A DNA stretch of 64,000 nt from Streptomyces sp. NRRL B-24484 (GTDB lineage Bacteria; Actinomycetota; Actinomycetes; Streptomycetales; Streptomycetaceae): assembly GCF_000717715.1 (NCBI RefSeq), contig NZ_JOAI01000013.1, positions 124,001 through 188,000 of the forward strand, given 5' to 3'. Under the pieces are notes generated by a model, which was not told where the DNA came from, ran no database searches, and saw only the letters and a list, made by a program, of their open reading frames with translations. A program made the translations under genes and the position numbers. Shown piece by piece: positions 24,811 through 32,567 of this stretch; within the stretch, counting starts at the first letter, position 1; each line of letters opens with the position of its first letter.

Positions 24811-26064
24811 GTGCCCGAACTGAGACCCGCGCCCGCCCCGGCCGTCACCGTCCCCGCCGCCGACGCCGGACCGGCCATCTGGACCCGCAACTTCCGGCTC
24901 TACTTCACCGCCCGCAGCTCCGGTCTGCTCAGCGACGCGATGCTCCCGGTCGCCGTCGCGGCCGGCCTGATCGGCGCCGGCCACCCGCTCGGCAGCGTCG
25001 GCTACGCCATGGCCTTCCTGATGGCGCCCTTCGCCGGCCTGGTGCTGGTCGGCGGGGTGCTCGCCGACCGCTTCACCGCCCGCCGGCTGATGATCGCCGC
25101 CGACCTGCTCAACCTGGCCACCCGGGTGCTGCTGGCCTGGCTGTTCTTCACCGGCGTCGACCGGCTCTGGCAGCTGTACGCCCTGCTCGCCGTGGCCGGC
25201 ACCGCCGCCGCGATGTTCCAGCCCGGCGCCGCCTCCACCGTCCCGCTGACCGCCCGTGACGTGCACGGCGCCAACGGGGTGCTGCGCACCTCCGAGGCGC
25301 TCACCGTCCTGCTCGGCCCGGCGCTGGCCGGCCTGCTGGCGGGCGCCGCCGCCACCGGCTGGGTGATGGTGGTCGCCGCCTGCGCCTACGCCCTGAGCGC
25401 CGGCTGCCTGCTCGCGCTGCGGCTCGGGCCGGCCCCGGCGCCGCCGCCCGGCGACAGCCTCTGGCGGAACCTGGTCGAGGGCTGGCACGAGTTCCGCGCC
25501 CGCAGCTGGATGTGGGGCGTCATCGTGATCTGGTTCTTCCACAGCGCGATCTGCTTCGGCCCGCTGCAGCCGATCGCCGCCGGCCTGATCGTCCCCGCGC
25601 ACGGCTCCACGGCGTACGGCGTGCTGAACGCCGTCTTCGGGGCCGGCACCGTGCTCGGCGGGCTGCTCGCCATCCGCGTCCGGCCGCAGCACCCGCTGCG
25701 CGGCGGGGCGCTGGCGATGCTGGCCTTCCCGCTCACCCCGCTCGGCATCGCCCTCGGGCTTCCCGTGCCGGCGCTCGCGGTGTGCTTCCTGGTCACCGGC
25801 GTCGGCGCCACCTTCTGGAGCGTCATGTGGGCCACCAGCGTGCAGACCCAGGTGCCGGCCGAGGTGCTCAACCGGATCCACGCCTACGAGGTCGCCGGGT
25901 CGGTCTGCATGGCACCGGTCGGCTCCGCGCTGGCCGGCCCCGCCTCCGCGGCCTTCGGTCCGCGGGCGGTGCTGTTCACCGGGGCGGTGGTCGCGGTGCT
26001 GGTGGTCGCCACGCTGCTGCTCGTCCGGCCGATCCGGAACCTGCGGCGGGTGGCCGACCACTGA
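24811..26064 (+). CDS. MFS transporter, drug-efflux-like
   Basis: The protein has 417 residues from this start and about 12 hydrophobic segments. The motif A region reads GGVLADRFTARRLM between TM2 and TM3. A central loop with PAPAPPPGDSLW separates the two halves. The overall pattern fits the enterobactin-exporter/MFS_3 type. I prefer GTG 24811 because a DasR-like operator (24786-24801) and inverted repeat cover the alternative GTG at 24787, which would add eight residues. Neither has a good ribosome site. The substrate is unknown. Confidence 0.75.
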   Translation: MPELRPAPAPAVTVPAADAGPAIWTRNFRLYFTARSSGLLSDAMLPVAVAAGLIGAGHPLGSVGYAMAFLMAPFAGLVLVGGVLADRFTARRLMIAADLLNLATRVLLAWLFFTGVDRLWQLYALLAVAGTAAAMFQPGAASTVPLTARDVHGANGVLRTSEALTVLLGPALAGLLAGAAATGWVMVVAACAYALSAGCLLALRLGPAPAPPPGDSLWRNLVEGWHEFRARSWMWGVIVIWFFHSAICFGPLQPIAAGLIVPAHGSTAYGVLNAVFGAGTVLGGLLAIRVRPQHPLRGGALAMLAFPLTPLGIALGLPVPALAVCFLVTGVGATFWSVMWATSVQTQVPAEVLNRIHAYEVAGSVCMAPVGSALAGPASAAFGPRAVLFTGAVVAVLVVATLLLVRPIRNLRRVADH

Positions 26065-26100
26065 GCCGGTGCGCGGCGCGGCCGGGCCGTTTGGCCCGAT

Positions 26101-26123
26101 CCTGACGAAAGCTGGCAGTCAGG
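26101..26123. repeat. inverted repeat upstream of second MFS gene
   Basis: CCTGAC (26101-26106) and GTCAGG (26118-26123), with 11 bases between, lie 40 bases before the GTG of the next transporter. Possible operator. Confidence 0.35.
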
Positions 26124-26162
26124 CCACTCGTTCCCGGCCGTGCCGCTCGGGACACTCGTCCG

Positions 26163-27476
26163 GTGACCGATCTGAGCACCCGCAGACCCGCCGCCCCCGC
26201 CGGCACCCGCCCGCCCCGCCTGCACTACGCCTGGGTGGTGGCCGGCGTCGCCCTGGTCGTCCTGCTCGGCTCGGCCGGGTTCCGCTCCGCGCCCGGCCTG
26301 ATGATGGACGCCCTGAACGCCGAGTTCGGCTGGTCGCACGCCACCGTCGGCAGCGCCGTCTCGGTCAACCTCACCCTGTACGGCCTCACCGCGCCGTTCG
26401 CCGCCGCGCTGATGGACCGCTTCGGCATCCGCCTGATCGTGGTCAGCGCCCTGCTGACCATCGCCACCGGCGCCGGCCTCACCGTCCTGATGACGGAGAG
26501 CTGGCAGCTGATCCTCTGCTGGGGCGTGCTGGTCGGCCTCGGCAGCGGATCGATGGCCGGCGCCTTCGCCACCACCGTCACCGGCCGCTGGTTCCAGGCC
26601 CGGCAGGGCCTGGTCACCGGCGTGCTGACCGCCGCCGGGGCGGCCGGCAACCTGGTCTTCATGCCGGTGCTCGCCGCGCTGGTCGAGCACCACGGCTGGC
26701 GCACCGCGGTGGTCGTGGTCTCGCTGGCGGCCACCGCCGTCGCCGTGCCCGTGCTGCTGCTGATGCGCGAGCGCCCCGCCGACGTCGGCCTGCTCCCGTA
26801 CGGCGCCACCGAGCAGCCGCCCGCGCCGGTCACGGACGGCAGCGCACTGGCCCGCTCGCTGCGGGTGCTGCGGGAGGCCGCCCGGTCGAGGGCCTTCTGG
26901 CTGCTGGCCGGCTCCTTCGCGATCTGCGGCGCGACCACCGCCGGCCTGGTCGGCACCCACTTCATCCCGGCCGCGCACGACCACGGCATGCCGGTCACCA
27001 CCGGCGCGAGCCTGCTCGCCCTGATCGGCGTCTTCGACGTGGCCGGCACCGTCGCCAGCGGCTGGTTCACCGACCGCTTCGACTCCCGGCGGCTGCTCGT
27101 CGTCTACTACGGCCTGCGCGGGCTCTCCCTGCTCTTCCTGCCGCAGCTGTTCGGCCACTCGCTGCAGCCGCCGATCCTCGCCTTCGTGATCTTCTACGGG
27201 CTCGACTGGGTCGCCACCGTGCCGCCCACCGTGGCGCTCTGCCGCCGCCACTTCGGGGCCGACGCGCCGATCGTCTTCGGCTGGGTGCTCGCCGCCCACC
27301 AGATCGGCGCCGCGGTGGTCGCAGGGCTGGCCGGCGTCGTCCGCGACCGCTTCGGCGACTACGACCTCGCCTGGTACGCGGCCGGCGGGCTGTGCGCCGT
27401 CGCCGTGGTGCTCTGCCTGGCGCTGCGCGGCGGCGGCGCCCGGGCGGGCGGGGCCCCGGCGGCCGCGACCGCCTGA
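26163..27476 (+). CDS. MFS transporter, monocarboxylate/oxalate-formate type
   Basis: The protein has 437 residues and 12 predicted transmembrane helices. The start PRLHYAWVVAGVALVVLLGSAGFRS and the GLMMDALNAEFGWSHATVGSAVS block are characteristic of the MCT/OFA branch, in which a helix-1 region is followed by FGWS. RWFQARQGLVTGVLTAAGAAG is the usual motif between TM4 and TM5. It likely moves a small organic anion with protons. The GTG start lacks a ribosome site and could be leaderless. Confidence 0.85.
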   Translation: MTDLSTRRPAAPAGTRPPRLHYAWVVAGVALVVLLGSAGFRSAPGLMMDALNAEFGWSHATVGSAVSVNLTLYGLTAPFAAALMDRFGIRLIVVSALLTIATGAGLTVLMTESWQLILCWGVLVGLGSGSMAGAFATTVTGRWFQARQGLVTGVLTAAGAAGNLVFMPVLAALVEHHGWRTAVVVVSLAATAVAVPVLLLMRERPADVGLLPYGATEQPPAPVTDGSALARSLRVLREAARSRAFWLLAGSFAICGATTAGLVGTHFIPAAHDHGMPVTTGASLLALIGVFDVAGTVASGWFTDRFDSRRLLVVYYGLRGLSLLFLPQLFGHSLQPPILAFVIFYGLDWVATVPPTVALCRRHFGADAPIVFGWVLAAHQIGAAVVAGLAGVVRDRFGDYDLAWYAAGGLCAVAVVLCLALRGGGARAGGAPAAATA

Positions 27477-27486
27477 GGGCGCGGCC

Positions 27487-27528
27487 GACCGTCGTGAGGA
27501 GCGGACCGTCGTAAGGAGTGGATAGCAT
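27487..27528 (+). promoter_or_regulatory. direct repeats and -10 before the GNAT gene
   Basis: GACCGTCGTGAGGAG (27487-27501) and GACCGTCGTAAGGAG (27504-27518) are nearly perfect 15-base direct repeats with a 17-base period. TAGCAT (27523-27528) looks like a -10 placed eight bases before the ATG at 27537, so the transcript would be leaderless or nearly so. The repeats cover the -35 region and could be activator or repressor sites. Confidence 0.45.
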
Positions 27529-27536
27529 CTGCGGCT

Positions 27537-28076
27537 ATGACACTGCGCTTCACGCAGGACCCCGTCCTGACCCCCGGCCTGCGCGAGGAGCTCGTGGCGC
27601 TGTGGACGGACGTCAGCAACGCCGGCGGCGCGGTCGGCTTCGTCCCCCCGGTCACCGCCGACCGGGTGCGCCCCGCCGCGGAGGAACAGTTCGCCGGTCT
27701 CCGCCCCGGCGGCCCCGACCGGCTGCTGATCGGCCGCGAGCGGGCGACCGGCCGGCTCGCCGCCGCGCTCTTCCTCACCTCCATGCGCTTCGACCTCATG
27801 GAGCACTGGCGGATGCTCAAGCGGGTCATGGTCCACCCCGAGCTGCAGGGCCGCGGCTACGGCGCCGACCTCCTCGCCGAGGCCGAGCGCACCGCCCGTG
27901 AGCAGGGCCTCGCGGGCCTGCGGCTCACCCTGCGGGGCGGCCTCGGCCTGGAGGCCTTCTACGGCCGCTGCGGCTACCGGGAGGTCGGCCGGGTGCCCGG
28001 CGCGATCCGGGTCGGGCCCGGCGACGACCGCGACGACGTCACCATGTGGCTGGACCTCCGCGCCGACATCGGCTGA
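27537..28076 (+). CDS. GNAT-family N-acetyltransferase
   Basis: The protein has 179 residues. Motif A of the GNAT fold is clear: VMVHPELQGRGYGADLLAEAE, where RGYG binds the pyrophosphate of acetyl-CoA. GLEAFYGRCGYREVGRVPG is motif B. The acceptor is unknown. It is not preceded by a ribosome site; the -10 at 27523-27528 suggests a leaderless message. Direct repeats upstream point to specific regulation. Confidence 0.85.
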   Translation: MTLRFTQDPVLTPGLREELVALWTDVSNAGGAVGFVPPVTADRVRPAAEEQFAGLRPGGPDRLLIGRERATGRLAAALFLTSMRFDLMEHWRMLKRVMVHPELQGRGYGADLLAEAERTAREQGLAGLRLTLRGGLGLEAFYGRCGYREVGRVPGAIRVGPGDDRDDVTMWLDLRADIG

Positions 28077-28194
28077 CCCCGTGCGGGCACCGCCGTTCGG
28101 CATGCTTCACTGGGAGACCGGCCCCGGCGAAGGCCCGCCCCAGGCGGCCCGGCCGGAGCCACCCGTCGTACCCCAGCCGTGAAGGACGCCACCC

Positions 28195-28527
28195 GTGAGC
28201 AGCCGCAAGTCGCACGCCACGCTCCGCTACACCTCCCTGCGGGCGAGTATCTTCCTCGGCTGCCTGCTGGTGGCCGTGCTGCTCGGCCGCTTCGGCGTCA
28301 TCCCGGTGGCCGGCAGCAGCGGTGTCGTCTTCCTCATCCTGCTCGCGCTCCTGGTGTCCGCCCCGATCAGCTACGTCGTGCTCAGCAAGCAGCGCGACGC
28401 GATGTCCGAGCAGATCGTCGACAAGGTCGGCGGCGTGCGCTCCCGCACCGCGCAGCGGATCGCCGACCGGAACGCCGAGGAGGACGCGGCCGACGACGCG
28501 GCCCGCGCCGCCGCCGTGCAGGACTGA
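28195..28527 (+). CDS. DUF4229-type small membrane protein
   Basis: The protein has 110 residues and two transmembrane helices (ASIFLGCLLVAVLL and GVVFLILLALLVSAPISYVV). The cytoplasmic tail is charged, with LSKQRDAMSEQIVDKV and DRNAEEDAADDA. The pattern matches DUF4229 proteins of actinobacteria, whose role is unknown. AAGGAC precedes the GTG. Its stop is two bases before the LacI regulator start, so they are likely co-transcribed. Confidence 0.8.
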   Translation: MSSRKSHATLRYTSLRASIFLGCLLVAVLLGRFGVIPVAGSSGVVFLILLALLVSAPISYVVLSKQRDAMSEQIVDKVGGVRSRTAQRIADRNAEEDAADDAARAAAVQD

Positions 28528-28529
28528 CC

Positions 28530-29528
28530 TTGGCCGACCCCGCGCCGCCGCGCCGCCCCACCGGGCGCGACGTGGCCCGGCTGGCCGGCGTCTCGCAGGC
28601 CACCGTCTCGCTGGTCTTCTCCGGTGCCGGCGGCCACCGCGTCTCCGACGCCACCCGAGGGCGCGTCCGCGAGGCCGCCCGCGCCCTCGGCTACCAGCCG
28701 CAGGCCGCCGGCCGCCAACTGCGGCTCGGCCGCAGCGGCATGGTGATGCTCGCCGTGCCCAACCTGCTCGGCCCCTTCTTCGGCCGGGTGCTCTCCGGGG
28801 TTCACGAGGAGGCCCACCGGCGCGGCCTCGCCGTGGTCGTCTCCTCCGGCTGGGACGGTGCGACCCTCGCGGAGGCCGCCACCGCCGGCCGCTTCGACGG
28901 CCTGCTGATCTGCTCGCCGGACGACAGCCAGCTCGGTGAACTCCCCGCCGACACCCCCGCGGTCTTCCTCGACGCCGACCCGGCCCGCAGCCCCGGCCGC
29001 CCGACCGTCGAGCTCGACGTCGCGGCCGGCATGCGGGCCGCCGTGGAACACCTCGCCGCCCGCGGCCACCGCCGGATCGGCCACCTGCGCTCCACGCTGT
29101 CCGCGCACACCTTCCGCACCCGCCAGGCCGGCTTCGAGGCCGCCACCGCGGACCTGGAGGTCGTCGAGGCCGGGGTCAGCCTGAACGAGGGCGCCGAGGC
29201 CGCCCGGGCGGTCGCCCGGACCCTGTTGCAGCGGCCCGACCGGCCGGCCGCGGTGATCTGCGACGACGACGTGGTCGCCTCCGGCCTCTACCAGGCCGCC
29301 GCCGAACTCGGCCTGCGGATCCCCGGGGACGTCTCGGTGGTCGGCATCGACAACATCCCGGTCGCCGGTCTGCTCGTGCCGCCGCTCACCACCGTGGACC
29401 TTCCGGGCGAGGAGCTCGGCCGCACCGGCGTCACCGCCCTCGCCGCCCTCCTCGCGGGCGAGCCGGTCGCGCCCGTCCCGCCGCTCCCCACCACGCTGGT
29501 CGTCCGCGCCTCCACCCGCCCGGCCTGA
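28530..29528 (+). CDS. LacI-family transcriptional regulator
   Basis: The protein has 332 residues. The N-terminal helix-turn-helix reads TGRDVARLAGVSQATVSLVFSG, followed by hinge GYQPQAAGRQLRLG. The periplasmic-binding-like effector domain includes AVPNLLGPFFGRVLSG and VSVVGIDNIPVAGLLVPPLTTVD. It most likely binds a sugar or similar ligand. The start is a TTG six bases after AGGA, inside a two-base gap from the DUF4229 gene. It converges on the damaged MFS gene. Its targets are not evident. Confidence 0.88.
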   Translation: MADPAPPRRPTGRDVARLAGVSQATVSLVFSGAGGHRVSDATRGRVREAARALGYQPQAAGRQLRLGRSGMVMLAVPNLLGPFFGRVLSGVHEEAHRRGLAVVVSSGWDGATLAEAATAGRFDGLLICSPDDSQLGELPADTPAVFLDADPARSPGRPTVELDVAAGMRAAVEHLAARGHRRIGHLRSTLSAHTFRTRQAGFEAATADLEVVEAGVSLNEGAEAARAVARTLLQRPDRPAAVICDDDVVASGLYQAAAELGLRIPGDVSVVGIDNIPVAGLLVPPLTTVDLPGEELGRTGVTALAALLAGEPVAPVPPLPTTLVVRASTRPA

Positions 29529-29580
29529 CCGCCGCCGTGCCCGGTGCACCGCACCGGGCACGGTCCCGGGTGAGTGTCCG

Positions 29581-30676
29581 TCAGGCCGCTAGGACCGTAA
29601 GGGCCGGGGCGTCGGCGGCCGCGGGACGGAACCATCCGCGGCAGGCGAAGAGCAGCACCCCGCCGACGCCGATCCCGGCCGCCGCGCACACCGCGACCCG
29701 CAGCAGCGAGCCCTCGACCAGGGCGCCGGACACCGCGTAGCCCGCGGCGTTCCCGGTCGCGAACAGCGTGATCAGCCAGGCGAAGGCCTCGGTGACCGTC
29801 CCGGTCGGGGCCAGTTCGGCGATCAGCACGAACGCGGCCGCCAGCAGCGGCGCCAGGCCGATCCCGGAGAGCAGCGAGAGCCCGGCCATCGCGTACGGCC
29901 CGGGCAGGGCGAGCAGCGGCAGGTAGGACGCGGCCATCAGCAGCGCGATCACCCAGGTGCGGGTGGCGGTGGTGCTCCGCCACCGGACGGCGCCGTAGCC
30001 GAGCGCGCCGAGCAGCCCGCCGAGGGCGGCGAGCGCCAGCATCAGGCCGGCCCCGCCGGGCAGCGCGCCGGGGTGCTGCTCGGCGTAGGCGATGAACAGC
30101 ACGCTCTGCGCGCCGACCGTCCAGCCGGCGCCGGCCAGGCCGACGAGCAGCAGGACGAGGCCGAGGGAGCGCAGCGGCCCGAGGAGTCCGGCGGAGGCGC
30201 TGCGGGCGGGGGGCCCCCCCCCCCGGGCGGGGGGGGGGCGGCGGGCGCGAGGCGGAGTCGAAGGCGTACGCGGTGTCGAGCTGCTCCTCCGCCACCACGG
30301 AGGGCCACAGCGCGCGCAGGCAGGGTTCGAGCGGGGGCATGGCGAGGCCGGCGAGCGCGGCACCGGCCGTGGCGGCGGCCGCGGAGCCGGGGGCGAGGGC
30401 GAGCAGGGCGTAGCCGAGGCCGGCGACCAGGGCGGTGCTGAGCAGCACCCGGGGCTGGCCGGTCCGGTCGACGATCCGCCCGAGCACCGGCCCGCCGATC
30501 GCGGCGGAGACGGCGTACGCGGCGGTGGCGAGGCCGATCCGGCTGTACGGCGCACCGGCCTCGCGCAGGGCGAGGGCGATCACCAGGCCGGTCATGCCGG
30601 CGGGGAGCCGGCCGAGCAGGGTGCCGAGGAGCAGCCGGGTGACGTGCGGGGCGCGGAGCAGCGCGATGTAGCCCAT
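29581..30676 (-). pseudogene. MFS transporter gene disrupted at a G/C homopolymer region
   Basis: The N-terminal part (30676 down to about 30250) encodes MGYIALLRAPHVTRLLLGTL through DTAYAFDSAS, in one frame. The C-terminal part, from GPLRSLGLVLLLVGLAGAGW to the stop at 29581, is in another frame. Between them (about 30209-30241) lies a run of G6, C11-12, GGGC, G9-10. Compared with usual family length, roughly 60-70 residues (about TM5-TM6) are also missing at this point. This is either a real deletion with frameshift or, more likely, an assembly collapse at a hard hairpin. The ATG at 30676 sits four bases from a perfect operator-like palindrome. Confidence 0.75.
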
Positions 30677-30680
30677 AGCT

Positions 30681-30700
30681 GCAGTTATACGTATAACTGC
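30681..30700. promoter_or_regulatory. perfect 20-bp palindromic operator upstream of MFS gene
   Basis: GCAGTTATACGTATAACTGC reads the same on both strands. It is AT-rich in an otherwise GC-rich sequence and starts four bases upstream of the MFS ATG (minus strand). It has the form of a TetR, MarR or ArsR-type operator. No such regulator gene is next to it. Confidence 0.65.
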
Positions 30701-30776
30701 GCGCGCCGGTCAATCCGGGTCGCGGCCGACCCTTGCCGGGCCTGGCCGGTTCGTGGCCATAGCTCAAACCAATACT

Positions 30777-30806
30777 TTGAACATCTCAAATGTTTACTGC
30801 TAACGT
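30777..30806 (+). promoter_or_regulatory. promoter of the Cys-rich leader peptide
   Basis: TTGAAC (30777-30782) and TAACGT (30801-30806) are separated by 18 bases. Transcription would start about seven bases later, on the GTG at 30814, giving a leaderless message. Confidence 0.65.
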
Positions 30807-30813
30807 TCCGGCC

Positions 30814-30930
30814 GTGACCACCGCAGACGCCGCACTCCAGGACAGGCCGGGCACCCCGCCCGTCCGCCGCTGCGCCTGCCCGCGCGCCCGCCGCGCCTGC
30901 GGCTGTACCGGGGCGGCACGCCTCTCCTGA
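30814..30930 (+). CDS. 38-residue cysteine-rich leader peptide (candidate)
   Basis: The frame runs GTG ACC ACC GCA to TGA and encodes a peptide that starts MTTADAALQDRPGTPPV and contains RRCACPRARRACGCTG. Four Cys codons fall within 14 codons. A good promoter places the transcript start on the GTG. It ends 94 bases before a DAACS symporter, a family that includes cystine transporters. Cys-rich upstream ORFs control sulfur genes by ribosome stalling in mycobacteria, so a cysteine attenuator is plausible (inference). A GC-rich imperfect hairpin (30940-30967) follows the stop codon. Confidence 0.55.
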   Translation: MTTADAALQDRPGTPPVRRCACPRARRACGCTGAARLS

Positions 30931-31024
30931 CGGTTCCTCCGCGGCCCCCGCCCGGACGGGCCCCGCGTGTGCCGCCGTGTCCGACCTCCCCCGTCTGCCA
31001 CCCCACCCCCGGAGTCGCATCCCC

Positions 31025-32332
31025 ATGCCCGGACCCCTGTCCACAGTCCGCCGCACGCCCTTCTGGGCCCAGATCGCCGGAGGCCTCGCCCTCGGCCTGC
31101 TGCTCGGCTGGATCGCCCGCGCCGGCGACGTCGCCTGGCTCACCACCACCCTCGACACCATCGGCAAGACCTTCGTCCAGCTGCTGAAGCTGGCCGTCCC
31201 GCCGCTGGTCTTCACCGCGATCGTGGTCAGCGTCGCCAACCTGCGGAACGTCGCCAACGCCGCCCGGCTCGCCGTCCGCACGCTGCTCTGGTTCCTCGCC
31301 ACCTCGCTGATCGCCGTCGCGGTCGGCCTCGGCCTCGGCCTGCTCACCGACCCCGGCCGCGGCGCGGGCCTGTCCACCGTGGGCCTCAAGGCCCCCGAGG
31401 AGGCGGGCAGCTGGGTGGACTTCCTGACCGGCATCGTCCCGACCAACATCGCCACCTCGTTCGTCGAGGTGAACGTCCTGCAGATCGTCTTCCTCGGCGT
31501 CGTCACCGGCGCCGCCGTGCTGAAGATCGGCGAGAAGGCCGAGCCCGTCCGCCGGCTCGCCGAGTCCGTCCTCGACCTCACCCAGACCGCGCTCTGGTGG
31601 GTCATCAGGCTGGCGCCGCTCGGCACCCTCGGCCTGATCGGCAAGTCCGTGGCCAAGTACGGCTGGGACCTGCTCGCCCCGTTCGCCACCCTCACCGCCG
31701 ACGTCTACATCGGCTGCGCGATCGTGCTGTTCGCGGTCTACCCGCTGCTGCTGCGCTTCGCCGGCGGCCTCAACCCGGTGCACTTCTTCCGCGGCGCCTG
31801 GCCGGCCGTCCAGCTGGCCTTCGTCTCCCGCTCCTCGGTCGGCACCCTGCCGGTCACCCGCCGGGTCACCGAGCGCCTCGGCGTCCCGAGCGAGTACGCG
31901 TCGTTCGCCGTCCCGTTCGGCGCGACCACCAAGATGGACGGCTGCGCCGCGATCTACCCCTCGCTGGCCGCGATCTTCGTGGCGCAGGTGTACGGCATCC
32001 ACCTCGGCATCGGCGACTACCTGCTGATCGCCTTCGTCTCGGTGATCGGCTCCGCCGCGACGGCCGGCCTCACCGGCGCGATCGTCATGCTGACCCTCAC
32101 CCTGTCGACGGTCGGCCTGCCGCTGGAGGGCGTCGGCCTGCTGCTCGCGATCGACCCGATCCTCGACATGGTCCGCACCGCCACCAACGTGGCCGGCCAG
32201 GCGGTCGTGCCGATCCTGGTCGCGGCCCGCGAGAAGACGCTGGACCGCACGGCCTACGACAACCCCACCGGCGACCTGCTGACGGAGCCCGAGCCCGTCC
32301 GTGCCGCCGAGCCGGTGGCCGCGGCGGCCTGA
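31025..32332 (+). CDS. DAACS-family dicarboxylate/amino acid:cation symporter
   Basis: The protein has 435 residues, the usual family length, with about eight transmembrane helices and two re-entrant hairpins. SRSSVGTLPVTRRV is the serine-rich hairpin HP1, PFGATTKMDGCAAIYPS is the TM7 substrate and sodium motif, and LSTVGLPLEGVGLLLAIDPILDMVRTATNV covers HP2 and TM8. Members carry dicarboxylates, glutamate or cystine. The TM7 motif differs from DctA, and the Cys-rich leader suggests cystine, but this is not proven. GGAG lies eight bases before the ATG; an in-frame GTG at 30977 lacks a ribosome site. Confidence 0.88.
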   Translation: MPGPLSTVRRTPFWAQIAGGLALGLLLGWIARAGDVAWLTTTLDTIGKTFVQLLKLAVPPLVFTAIVVSVANLRNVANAARLAVRTLLWFLATSLIAVAVGLGLGLLTDPGRGAGLSTVGLKAPEEAGSWVDFLTGIVPTNIATSFVEVNVLQIVFLGVVTGAAVLKIGEKAEPVRRLAESVLDLTQTALWWVIRLAPLGTLGLIGKSVAKYGWDLLAPFATLTADVYIGCAIVLFAVYPLLLRFAGGLNPVHFFRGAWPAVQLAFVSRSSVGTLPVTRRVTERLGVPSEYASFAVPFGATTKMDGCAAIYPSLAAIFVAQVYGIHLGIGDYLLIAFVSVIGSAATAGLTGAIVMLTLTLSTVGLPLEGVGLLLAIDPILDMVRTATNVAGQAVVPILVAAREKTLDRTAYDNPTGDLLTEPEPVRAAEPVAAAA

Positions 32333-32346
32333 CCTGCCGTCCCGCC

Positions 32347-32390
32347 CGCCCCGGGCCCCTTCCCCGCCCCGGGGGGAGGGGCCCGGGGCG
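32347..32390 (+). terminator. terminator after the symporter gene
   Basis: A perfect 14-bp stem (32347-32360 with 32377-32390) surrounds a loop that can pair further. It starts 15 bases after the stop codon. Confidence 0.75.
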
Positions 32391-32452
32391 TTCCGGGGCG
32401 ACTGCAGAGGGTGAGATACGGAGCGCAATAATCAACTGTCTGCGCTGCATCA

Positions 32453-32464
32453 AATCTATAGATT
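32453..32464. promoter_or_regulatory. palindrome in the AT-rich promoter region of the glucanase-like gene
   Basis: AATCTATAGATT is a perfect 12-base palindrome in an AT-rich island (about 32425-32490), about 100 bases before the ATG. It may be an operator. Confidence 0.4.
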
Positions 32465-32567
32465 CTCGAAAATTGCTTGCACGACTCTTGTGGTGTGGCC
32501 TGCCGCCGTCCTACGCTCCGCCGCGGGCGCCTGCGGCCGCCACCACCCCGAGAGAATCGAGCAAGCG

